Below are positions 9,100-16,712 of a DNA stretch of 64,000 nucleotides, piece after piece. The position numbers and the translations under genes were made by a program. Origin of the DNA: Nostoc sp. CHAB 5834 (GTDB lineage: Bacteria > Cyanobacteriota > Cyanobacteriia > Cyanobacteriales > Nostocaceae); contig JAIVFU010000002.1 of NCBI GenBank assembly GCA_020829485.1, positions 1-64,000 of the forward strand, given 5' to 3'. The notes under the pieces are model-generated. The model was not told the origin of the DNA. It searched no databases and worked only from the letters and a program-made list of their open reading frames with translations. Each line of letters starts with the position of its first letter. Within the stretch, counting starts at the first letter, position 1.

Positions 9100-9966
9100 T
9101 CAAATCGTTCCTTTGAATAAACCTTTGGGACGAATGAGCAGCACCAAAATCATGATTAACAGCGCTACACCTTGTTTGTACTGTGAACCCAGCCAAGGAG
9201 TGCTGATTTCTTGGACGATGCCAATGATAAAAGCTGCTGCGATCGCACCGTAAGGGTTGCCAATTCCACCAAGAATTACTGAGGCAAATAATGGTAAAAT
9301 TAAAAACCATCCCATAGTCGGTCGCACGGCTGTAATCAACCCATACATACTGCCGCCCAACGACGTAAGACAACCAGCAATTACCCAAGTCCATAAAATA
9401 ACTCGGTCAACATTAATACCTGAAACCCTGGCTAAGTCCAAATCGTCAGCAACTGCTCGCATCGCCTTACCAATTTTGGTATTTTGCAGCAGGTAATGCA
9501 GCGCCAAAATTGCTAGCACCGCCAACCCCAATACCAATAATTGATTTTGCGGCACCTTTAAACCCGCGATGTCTAAAGCTGGCGTAACAGGTAAATTATA
9601 ATTTTGGTTCTTGCCACCCCAGATAAAAATAATGCCGTTGCGAAGAAATAAGGCAAGTCCGATAGAAATAATAATCAGCGTAGTGGAAGTAGCACGAATA
9701 GAGCGCATTTTTGACCACAGTAACTTTTCCGATAACAGCATTCCTGCTACTGTTCCTCCCGCCGCCAGGATCATCGACAGCCAAATATTAACTCCAATAG
9801 TGTTTATCAGCCAGGTCAGATAGGCTCCTAGAGTGAGAAAATCACCATGAGCAAAGTTAGATAACCGTAAAATTCCGTAGGTAAGAGTGAGTCCGACTGC
9901 CGCTAGAGCAATAATGCTCCCCACCGCAATCCCATTAACGATTAGTTGAGCGAATTGTGTATCCAT
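9100..9966 (-). CDS. Branched-chain/neutral amino acid ABC transporter permease (LivH/NatD type)
   Basis: A 288-residue integral membrane protein of the LivH family, one of two permeases of a branched-chain amino acid ABC importer in the plasma membrane. About eight hydrophobic helices are seen. Family features include the N-terminal GIAVGSIIALAAVGLTLTYG segment, the LSNFAHGDFLTLGAY motif and the C-terminal FASVILGGIGNPYGAIAA loop that meets the ATPase. In Anabaena the neutral amino acid system N-II uses such a permease (NatD), and this is a likely orthologue. No partner permease, ATPase or binding protein is adjacent, so the transporter is encoded at scattered loci. It converges with psaX, with only 21 bases between stops. 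Confidence 0.9.
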   Translation of the reverse strand: MDTQFAQLIVNGIAVGSIIALAAVGLTLTYGILRLSNFAHGDFLTLGAYLTWLINTIGVNIWLSMILAAGGTVAGMLLSEKLLWSKMRSIRATSTTLIIISIGLALFLRNGIIFIWGGKNQNYNLPVTPALDIAGLKVPQNQLLVLGLAVLAILALHYLLQNTKIGKAMRAVADDLDLARVSGINVDRVILWTWVIAGCLTSLGGSMYGLITAVRPTMGWFLILPLFASVILGGIGNPYGAIAAAFIIGIVQEISTPWLGSQYKQGVALLIMILVLLIRPKGLFKGTI

Positions 9967-10149
9967 AAGCCTTAAGTTGCTTTAAAAAATTTTAGGTCAA
10001 TGGTTCATATAATAATTTTTTTGGAATAGCGGCTAAATTTAACATCATAAGTTATGGTTTATAAATAAAAAAGAATTGTCCGTTAATATACATAGAATCC
10101 TTTGCGGATTTTTATGCGAAGCTAAACCAGTTCAGCGGTCTAGTTGACC

Positions 10150-11967
10150 ATGCAGCAGTACTCAAGCTTATCAGACCAGAACTCACAGATAGATGCAAGG
10201 CCAAAACCTTTGACAACAATTAAGCAACTTCGCGCCAAGTTATGGCTGGAGAGCAGCTTGAACCAGTTGCAAAGTCGCCTTAATGATTGCCTGCTTTCTG
10301 CTTGTAAAACTGTCCCACAGGCAGAAGCCGCAGAAGCAGAAATTTTCCAAACTGTAGTCAACGAGATTAACAGTGCTATCAACAGCAGTAATTTGGCGCT
10401 TACAGATTGTGCCGTAGGCATCGCTTTGTTTGAACCACAAGAAAGTGTTGCCACAGTTTGGTATGTTTCTTGTTCTCTATCCCCAAATTCACAACCTTTA
10501 TTTCTAGAATTGCTGAGAGCAGAAAAAAAGCTGCTGTTGAGATTGCAAGAGGTTATACAACTTGAAGATTTGCAGCAGCTTGAAAATCAACAACCACCGA
10601 GCGCTTGGCGGTTAGCTGATGATTCTGGCAACGTCATAGGCTGGCTAATTATTGCCGCAACGCCCCTAAACTCTGCTCGTGATTCGCTCATAGAATCACT
10701 TACTCAACTCAGATCACAATTGATGGCAAGGTCTGCCAAGCATTGTACTACAGCCTTGGTACAACTTAGACAGATCCTGTCTTGGCAGCAACAATATCAA
10801 CATTTAAGTAACTCTAATCAAGAATTGGAGCGCACCAATCAACTCAAAAATCAGTTTTTGGCAAACACCAGCCACGAAATTCGCACACCGCTTAGTTCTA
10901 TTATTGGGTTTACCCACCTGCTATTAGCCCAAGGGTACGAACCAACTAAAGAACGCCAGCAAGAGTATTTAAATATTATTCAGTCTAGCGGCAAGCACTT
11001 GCTAGCTTTGATTAATGATATTTTGGATCTCTCCAAAATTGAAGCAAATCAGCTGGAAGTGCAGTGGGAAACAATTGATGTGCCACTGCTGTGTAGCAAT
11101 GTTTTCGCACTGGTGAAAGAGAAAGCCGCTAATAAGGGTTTGAAACTCCGTCTAAAACTTGATCCCGATATTACAACCCTAGTAGCTGACCCTTTGCGAC
11201 TCAAGCAAATGCTGTTGAATTTACTCTTCAATGCCCTAAAATTCACCAGCAAAGGAAGTGTTGGCTTAGAGGTTGTTCCCAAAGGTCTATTTGTGTATTT
11301 TACAGTTTGGGATACTGGTACTGGTATTTCCCAAGAAGACCAAGCTCAACTGTTTGAACCCTATTTCCAAATTGCCAAGGCTGTCGCTGGTGGTGAAGGT
11401 ACTGGTTTAGGTTTAGCAGTGACTCGAAAACTCGCCCAAATTCACGGTGGTTCTGTGAAAGTGGAATCTGAAGTAAATTACGGTTCCCGTTTTACCCTTG
11501 TACTTCCCTTTAGGCAAGAGGCGGGAGATGAGGGAGATGAGGGAGCAGGGGAAGAAAAATCCTCCTCATCTCCTTTGCCTTTCATCCCTAGTTCTTCTGT
11601 AGATATTTTGCTGGTAGAAAATGACTTACCCAACGCTAATTTGATGCAAATTTATCTACGTAAATTGGGATATCAGGTGACTTGGGTTAAGAATGCTGCC
11701 GAGATGTGGGAAGCTTTAGGACAGTTAGACCCAGTGTTGATTTTGATGGATGTTCATCTGGCAGATGGAAATGGTCTTAAGTTAGTACAGCAGCTACGAG
11801 ATAATCAGCAATATCGGACGATTCCGGTAATTGTTCAAACAGCAATGGCAATGAAAGGCGATCGCGAAATTTGTTTAGCAGCTGGAGTAAATGAGTATAT
11901 TTCTAAACCGATTGATTTACCACTTTTAGCCAGTCTGGTGGCCAAGTACAGCAAACCGCCAACCTAA
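10150..11967 (+). CDS. Hybrid sensor histidine kinase with C-terminal receiver
   Basis: About 605 residues, soluble. The first ~200 residues are a helical, GAF-like sensory region that I cannot assign firmly. A coiled coil leads to the H-box NTSHEIRTPLSSIIGF, His near residue 242. The HATPase domain follows (LLFNALKF N-box, WDTGTGI, GEGTGLGLAV). The C-terminal receiver runs from about 480 (ILLVEND) with phosphoacceptor Asp in LMDVHLADGNG and Lys in SKPIDLP. Kinase and receiver are joined by an acidic/Ser linker (AGDEGDEGAGEEKSSSS) encoded by G-rich sequence like the intergenic repeat at 8740-8775. A TTG two codons upstream is also in frame; the ATG at 10150 is chosen. No partner regulator is adjacent. 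Confidence 0.92.
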   Translation: MQQYSSLSDQNSQIDARPKPLTTIKQLRAKLWLESSLNQLQSRLNDCLLSACKTVPQAEAAEAEIFQTVVNEINSAINSSNLALTDCAVGIALFEPQESVATVWYVSCSLSPNSQPLFLELLRAEKKLLLRLQEVIQLEDLQQLENQQPPSAWRLADDSGNVIGWLIIAATPLNSARDSLIESLTQLRSQLMARSAKHCTTALVQLRQILSWQQQYQHLSNSNQELERTNQLKNQFLANTSHEIRTPLSSIIGFTHLLLAQGYEPTKERQQEYLNIIQSSGKHLLALINDILDLSKIEANQLEVQWETIDVPLLCSNVFALVKEKAANKGLKLRLKLDPDITTLVADPLRLKQMLLNLLFNALKFTSKGSVGLEVVPKGLFVYFTVWDTGTGISQEDQAQLFEPYFQIAKAVAGGEGTGLGLAVTRKLAQIHGGSVKVESEVNYGSRFTLVLPFRQEAGDEGDEGAGEEKSSSSPLPFIPSSSVDILLVENDLPNANLMQIYLRKLGYQVTWVKNAAEMWEALGQLDPVLILMDVHLADGNGLKLVQQLRDNQQYRTIPVIVQTAMAMKGDREICLAAGVNEYISKPIDLPLLASLVAKYSKPPT

Positions 11968-12123
11968 AGCGAAATTTGTTTAGTCGGCGGAGTGTCAAAC
12001 AGTATGTATAATATCGTTAATTTTAAAGAGCAACATAGGCAGACTATATTATCCTTTCAATCAGCCAGCAGGAATACATTTAACAATCTGCTATAAACTA
12101 CTTTTTTCAATAAGGTGCTGTTT

Positions 12124-12552
12124 ATGCTATTGCGTAAATTCTTTGCCATTACCACAATGACTCTGTTAGCTTCCAGCATCATCTATGCTAAGGATGCATC
12201 TGAGTCGATTGCTACTGCTCCTTTACCAGCCAATTTGGATGGGATATGGAACTATACAGTCAGCCTTCCAGGAAGTCCTTGCAATGTAATAGGTGGTTGC
12301 AGAATCCAGATTACAGGCAATGTAGGTAAATATATTATACCCAGTGGCGATACTACCCTATTGCTGATTGACGTTTATTCGACTCCTAATCGCGGGAAGC
12401 CAGTCATTACTATTGTTCAGACTTCACTGCCAGGAACGCCAATTACTTATAATACCGCTGTTGTCGGTAGACTAAATGACCCTCAAACGATTACTGGGTT
12501 TTTCATAGATGTTGATAATAACCGAGCTACATTTGAATTGAAAAAGCAATAA
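12124..12552 (+). CDS. Small exported protein, unknown function
   Basis: The start is set at ATG 12124 because AAGG lies 8 bases upstream; an in-frame GTG at 12115 overlaps that site. The product (142 aa) begins with a clear signal peptide (MLLRKFFAITTMTLLASS, cleavage probably after IYA). The mature part is a small, probably all-beta domain with two cysteines (SPCNVIGGC) that could form a disulphide, and a PNRGKPVITIVQTSLPG segment. I do not recognise the family. It probably acts in the periplasm or is secreted. Confidence 0.7.
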   Translation: MLLRKFFAITTMTLLASSIIYAKDASESIATAPLPANLDGIWNYTVSLPGSPCNVIGGCRIQITGNVGKYIIPSGDTTLLLIDVYSTPNRGKPVITIVQTSLPGTPITYNTAVVGRLNDPQTITGFFIDVDNNRATFELKKQ

Positions 12553-12627
12553 ATCTCTGATGACTAGCGTTGTTGCCCAAATAGACATCTGGTATAAATT
12601 AAATAAATATTCGTTATCTGAAACCCT

Positions 12628-12658
12628 TGTAGAGACGTAGCAGTGCTACGTCTCTACA
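12628..12658. repeat. Perfect palindrome of the TGTAGAGACG family
   Basis: TGTAGAGACGTAGCA and its exact complement flank a single G. The same core recurs as a 30-bp perfect palindrome at 33075-33104, at 42537-42565, and as a partial copy at 52282-52306. It may act as a terminator between the exported protein and larE, or be a dispersed REP-like repeat. Confidence 0.85.
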
Positions 12659-12858
12659 TTTATTTTCACAATGAGTAGAAATGGTAAATCTCTGTCAGAA
12701 ATTTTTGGTTGAAAAGCCGATGTTTCTTTCCTAGAAGACGATGTTACTTGATTTTGCGGCTGTTGATTGACTTTCTGCTGATTTTTTCTCTTGTCACTGC
12801 TGCTGTTTTTACTAGAATGGAATTTCAGGGTGCTATAAGGTTTGGGCAGGATTGGGAA

Positions 12859-13689
12859 ATGATGCTGACAAAAAAATTTGAGCAATTAAAAGCCTTATTT
12901 CAAGAAATGGAGCAGGCGTTGATTGCCTACTCTGGGGGCGTTGATAGTACTTTGGTTGCCAAAATTGCTTATGATGCGTTGGGCGATCGCGCTTTGGCTG
13001 TAACAGCTGTTTCTCCTTCGCTGTTACCAGAAGAGTTGGAAGATGCCAAAATTCAAGCCGCAACTATTGGGATTTCTCATAAAATCGTCCAGACTCACGA
13101 GATGGAAAATCCCAATTACACCTCTAACCCGGTTAATCGCTGTTATTTTTGCAAGAGTGAATTGCACGACACTCTCAAACCTTTAGCTTTACAGTTGGGT
13201 TATCCCTACGTAGTGGATGGGGTAAATGCCGATGATTTGCATGATTATCGCCCAGGAATTCAGGCGGCGAAAGAGAGAGGGGCGCGATCGCCTTTAGCAG
13301 AAGTGGGTGTTACCAAAGTTGAAGTTAGACAACTTTCGCAACAACTCGGTTTATCTTGGTGGGATAAACCTGCTCAACCTTGTCTGAGTTCGCGCTTTCC
13401 TTATGGTGAAGAGATTACTGTCGCTAAGTTACAACGAGTCGGTAGAGCCGAAATTTATTTGCGAAAGCTAGGTTGGCAGAATTTGCGGGTGCGATCGGAA
13501 GGAGATACAGCACGCATTGAATTGGCATCAGAACAAATTAAAGAGTTTGTCTTAACTACGGATTTACAGAAAGTAGTTTCTGCATTTCAAGATTTCGGAT
13601 TTCTTTACGTAACCCTGGATTTAGAAGGTTATCGTAGCGGTAAGTTAAATCAGGTTTTGAATCGGGAAGCTTTGAGCGTTAAATTATAA
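12859..13689 (+). CDS. larE: ATP-dependent sacrificial sulfur transferase LarE
   Basis: LarE is a PP-loop enzyme that donates its own cysteine sulfur during synthesis of the nickel-pincer nucleotide cofactor. The start is ATG 12859, with AGGA 7 bases upstream; the frame is open further upstream, but that stretch encodes an unrelated hydrophobic segment. With this start the protein has 276 residues. The ATP-binding PP-loop SGGVDST is at 25-31. Cys175 in PAQPCLSSRFPYG matches the sacrificial Cys176 of Lactobacillus LarE. A CYFC pair at 95-98 and the SPLAEVG segment are also typical. No larA, larB or larC gene lies nearby, so the client enzyme is not evident; LarE-like proteins are common in cyanobacteria. 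Confidence 0.9.
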   Translation: MMLTKKFEQLKALFQEMEQALIAYSGGVDSTLVAKIAYDALGDRALAVTAVSPSLLPEELEDAKIQAATIGISHKIVQTHEMENPNYTSNPVNRCYFCKSELHDTLKPLALQLGYPYVVDGVNADDLHDYRPGIQAAKERGARSPLAEVGVTKVEVRQLSQQLGLSWWDKPAQPCLSSRFPYGEEITVAKLQRVGRAEIYLRKLGWQNLRVRSEGDTARIELASEQIKEFVLTTDLQKVVSAFQDFGFLYVTLDLEGYRSGKLNQVLNREALSVKL

Positions 13690-13785
13690 CATTTTGGTTG
13701 TATAAATAAAGCCGATCCAAAAATGCTAACAATTACTAACACTTTCTTCTTGCAACAAAGCTGGAAGTGTCGCCAGCGCGATCGC

Positions 13786-14841
13786 TCATTTCTGGCGCTG
13801 AGTTAGCTTGTATTCTATCTGCTGTAGTGCCGATCGCCACACATCATAACCCTCTTGAGACAGGTGCAACCCATCTGTAGTCAACTCTGGGCGCAAATTG
13901 CCTTCCATATCGGTAAACCAGCTATAAATATTTAGATAATTAGCGCCTTGTTGTTTGGCAATCTGGGTTAGTTGTGTGTTGATGTGACGAATACGGCTAT
14001 TGGAAAGTTTTGCTTGGCGAGTAGGCAAAATTGACTGGACAATGATTTGAGCTTTTGGGTGAGTCTGCCGTAAGCGACGGATAATCCGGCGATAGTTACG
14101 CAAAATTGTGTCATCACTAGCGCCTTTGCGTAAGTCGTTAATCCCAGCCATGACGTAAATGATATCCGGCCGCGTTGCCGAAAATGCCCCCAATCTTTTT
14201 AAAACGCCGCTAGAAGTATCTCCAGATATGCCTTGATTCAGCCACAATTTCCCAGCAGGCAGTTTTTCTCTAGGAAACCACATGCTCAAAGAATCACCAA
14301 CTAAAATACTTAGATGATTTGCACCTTGACCTTGAGCGATCGCTCTCGCTTCTAAAGCTAATAAACTTTTCCAGTCATCATAAGTTAATTGACGTTTCTT
14401 GATCGACTCCCACAATGATTGCAAATTATCACTATTTACGCGTGTATAAATCTGACCTGTTTTTAGAGCCGCCAATCTTTGGTAGTAAAGTTGATTCCCA
14501 GATGTCAGTGAAAGACCAGCTGGTTGGGCGTTGGGGTTGAGTGATGACTCTGTTGGGGCTGGTAATTCCTGACTACTGACTTCTGATAAGCTCTTAATGT
14601 TTTTCTCATCTGCTGTTGGCTGCAAACTTTTTAGGGGTTGGAACGCTTGGCTGCTGAGTTCTGGTAAGGAGATATCAACGCTATTGATAATTTTTGTACT
14701 GACTATTCCCTGAGAACCCTGTTTTAAATCCCACAGGGATCTAGAATTTTCTGGCAGGACAATCGATAAATGTGGAAGAGCCAATGCTGGTATTGCTAAT
14801 ACTGTTAACAAGCCTGCTGCCAACAGATAAGGGTACCTCAT
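13786..14841 (-). CDS. Exported SGNH/GDSL-type hydrolase
   Basis: A 351-residue protein with an N-terminal hydrophobic signal or anchor (residues 1-22), a Pro/Ser-rich spacer to about 120 and an SGNH hydrolase domain. The catalytic blocks are in order: GDSLSMW with nucleophile Ser184, GISGDTSSG near 204-212, GIND with Asn235, and DGLHLS with Asp323 and His326. Such enzymes hydrolyse esters of lipids or acetylated glycans. The signal suggests action outside the plasma membrane, for instance on cell-wall or sheath polysaccharide, but the substrate is not known. It converges with larE, and the stops are about 100 bases apart. Confidence 0.88.
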   Translation of the reverse strand: MRYPYLLAAGLLTVLAIPALALPHLSIVLPENSRSLWDLKQGSQGIVSTKIINSVDISLPELSSQAFQPLKSLQPTADEKNIKSLSEVSSQELPAPTESSLNPNAQPAGLSLTSGNQLYYQRLAALKTGQIYTRVNSDNLQSLWESIKKRQLTYDDWKSLLALEARAIAQGQGANHLSILVGDSLSMWFPREKLPAGKLWLNQGISGDTSSGVLKRLGAFSATRPDIIYVMAGINDLRKGASDDTILRNYRRIIRRLRQTHPKAQIIVQSILPTRQAKLSNSRIRHINTQLTQIAKQQGANYLNIYSWFTDMEGNLRPELTTDGLHLSQEGYDVWRSALQQIEYKLTQRQK

Positions 14842-15526
14842 CGCTTTGTCTCTCCTCTACTCACTGCTTTTCCTTCTCACAGCATTAGTTACCTGTATTC
14901 AGGAAAATTTTACTTCGGTTAAGTTATTATTCTTATTTAAACTGTATAGTTCTGTAAAGCGTGTTAACGAGATTATATTTGACAATTCACGATCTCTTTA
15001 AATTACGGTTTTTCCGGTGGTATACAAATTTTATTTTTAAGGATATTTATACTGAAAGCCCTATTTTCACAAGGCGACTATTTTTTATAACTCAGTTACC
15101 ACAAATATTGCAAGTGTGAACACACTCAGCAATTAGTAGGTTATTTTTGAGTATCTGAGGACAGAGGTTTTGGCTTTTGCCGTTGCTAATATAATGAATA
15201 ACCATTTGATTTCAGGTTTAAAAATTTCAGTTACTTGTGGCGATCGCATGATACCCGTTATTCTGGGATAATAAAAGTTAAATTTATTTTCATGTAAAAG
15301 TAGGCTCTTACCTTTGATGCCATAATTGAGGTTTTGAGATAAATTGTCCAGTTGTGGGACAGTGCCCTGCACTTAGAACTTATTCTATACATACCTAATT
15401 TAAAATTAATGTTTACTTATTGAAGTATGAGTTTAAACACATTTAAATTAAGTTTTAACTATAGAAAATAACTTCATGGGAGGTGCTAAGATTTAGGCTT
15501 AATCATTAGTGTTTTCCTTTTATTCC
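14842..15526. other. AT-rich intergenic region, nothing recognised
   Basis: A 79-codon minus-strand frame at 15133-15372 has no recognisable domain or ribosome site and was not called. A HIP1-like site near 15241 is the only notable motif. Confidence 0.4.
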
Positions 15527-15721
15527 GTGGCTAGAGCTAGTACAGCGATTGGTGTGAGTCCCATTATTAAAGAGATTGTGCAAAAACAGGCACATTCGAC
15601 ACGTTTGACCCTGAAAGAAGTTATTCTTATGGGAATGTTAGCGATTGATAAACTAGATGATCAAGGCCGTCAAGAGTTAGCGGATCAAGTTCATCAAATG
15701 CAGGTGAATGGAGAAATTTAA
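15527..15721 (+). CDS. Small hypothetical protein (64 aa)
   Basis: The GTG at 15527 gives a protein starting MARASTAIGVSPIIKEIVQ; a GTG at 15509 is an alternative. No strong Shine-Dalgarno is visible for either. The product looks helical and amphipathic (LTLKEVILMGMLAIDKLDDQGRQELADQV, two halves), with a protein-like composition. I do not recognise the family. It lies just upstream of a decayed TPR gene and a REP-associated transposase, in a region of decayed genes and repeats. Confidence 0.45.
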   Translation: MARASTAIGVSPIIKEIVQKQAHSTRLTLKEVILMGMLAIDKLDDQGRQELADQVHQMQVNGEI

Positions 15722-15801
15722 GTGAGTAGTTATGAGTTATGAGTTATATATTTTAACTCCTCAGTCCTGACTGTTTACTTAATATTTTTATTGAGTAAAA
15801 C

Positions 15802-15966
15802 GATAATAAAGCGATTCAGTTAAACGCAAAAAATGCTACTGTTTACTATAATCGAGCTTGGGTTCGCTATGACTTAGGAGATAAGTAAACTGCAATTAAA
15901 GATTGGCAGCAAGCTGCTAACCTTTATTTACAACAAGGGGATACAAAACAATATGGAGAGCAATAG
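15802..15966 (+). pseudogene. Relic of a tetratricopeptide-repeat (TPR) gene
   Basis: The frame reads NKAIQLNAKNATVYYNRAWV, then RYDLGDK, a TAA stop at 15886-15888, and TAIKDWQQAANLYLQQGDTK. This is the standard cyanobacterial TPR pattern (AYYNRG..R..LGD...AI.D..QA..L). The internal stop is one base from CAA (Gln), the residue expected there. No start or upstream repeats remain, so it is a decayed fragment of about one and a half repeats. Confidence 0.7.
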
Positions 15967-16020
15967 AGAAAATTAAATTGATTCAATAGTCAACTCTAGA
16001 CTGGCATTTAAGGCTACAAA

Positions 16021-16043
16021 GGGGCGGGCAAGATGCCCACCCC
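16021..16043. repeat. Left REP hairpin flanking the RAYT gene
   Basis: GGGGCGGGCA and TGCCCACCCC flank AGA, giving a hairpin with one mismatch, followed by ACAAGA. The same sequence lies inverted at 16593-16615 on the other side of the transposase gene. A degenerate copy of the GTGGGGTGGGCA arm is at about 28899. Confidence 0.85.
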
Positions 16044-16073
16044 ACAAGAGAAGAGAGAATGTGATGAGTGAGA

Positions 16074-16544
16074 TTATTCAGGGAGTTGCCAAAAGAAGGG
16101 GTAATTTTCTGGGCTTGATGATAGTCCTGCTTTTACAGGATTTTGTCTGATATATTCCCAATATTGTTGAAACTCTTGGTCATTCCTAACAATACGGTCA
16201 TATCTTTCATTTTGCCAAACTGTTCCTATATGTTTCATCACTTGGGGAATTTGTTTAGCACTATAACCTTTAATACTTTTCATAATGTTACTCAATGACC
16301 AAAACTCATTTTCCGACTTGAATAAAGGCTGAATAAGCAGATGCACATGATTTGTCATGACAACAAAGACAAATATTCGATATCTGTTTTTATCAAAAAA
16401 CAAGCAGGAATTAAAAACTATTTCTCTAGCTTCTAGGCTAAGTTCTAACTTTTCCCAAGTATTAAAGGTAATGAAATAAACTGCCCCATCTAACTCCCAA
16501 TGAGGTAATCTTCTTTGAAAAATTTTCAAATTTGGCTCTTGCAT
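16074..16544 (-). CDS. REP-associated tyrosine transposase (RAYT), Y1/HUH family
   Basis: A 156-residue single-domain Y1 transposase. The HUH metal-binding motif is in VVMTNHVHLLIQP (about residues 72-84), and the candidate catalytic Tyr is in NERYDRIVRND. The start RRLPHWELDGAVYFITFNTW is typical of RAYTs. These enzymes cut and join single-stranded REP hairpins. The gene lies between two inverted 23-bp REP hairpins (16021-16043 and 16593-16615), the arrangement expected of a REPtron. The frame is intact and the motifs are present, so it may be active. A domesticated housekeeping role is also possible for RAYTs. Confidence 0.92.
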   Translation of the reverse strand: MQEPNLKIFQRRLPHWELDGAVYFITFNTWEKLELSLEAREIVFNSCLFFDKNRYRIFVFVVMTNHVHLLIQPLFKSENEFWSLSNIMKSIKGYSAKQIPQVMKHIGTVWQNERYDRIVRNDQEFQQYWEYIRQNPVKAGLSSSPENYPFFWQLPE

Positions 16545-16592
16545 TCAGAATAGAAAACTATTTGTAATTTTTCTGTAACTTTTCTTTCTTGT

Positions 16593-16615
16593 GGGGTGGG
16601 CATCTTGCCCGCCCC
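16593..16615. repeat. Right REP hairpin flanking the RAYT gene
   Basis: Inverted copy of 16021-16043: GGGGTGGGCA, TCT, TGCCCGCCCC. The match continues outward through TCTTGT on the transposase side. Confidence 0.85.
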
Positions 16616-16651
16616 TTCTTTATTGTTCCCATCCTCTCCACTAAAACCCAA

Positions 16652-16683
16652 AAAAATCCCCCACCTTGCGGCAGGGGATTTTT
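16652..16683 (-). terminator. Terminator of psaAB
   Basis: AAAAATCCCC (16652-16661) and GGGGATTTTT (16674-16683) form a 10-bp stem with T-runs on both strands. It lies 30 bases after the psaB stop and could also end leftward or rightward transcripts. Confidence 0.85.
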
Positions 16684-16712
16684 ATTACTTACCTACAAAA
16701 CTAGCAGCCGAG

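Noticed and set aside
12709..12858. Hydrophobic N-terminal extension of LarE from a TTG
   Set aside because: LarE is a soluble enzyme; ATG 12859 has an AGGA site and puts the key Cys at the expected position.
15133..15372. 79-codon minus-strand frame
   Set aside because: No ribosome site, domain or conserved-looking segment; AT-rich intergenic DNA.
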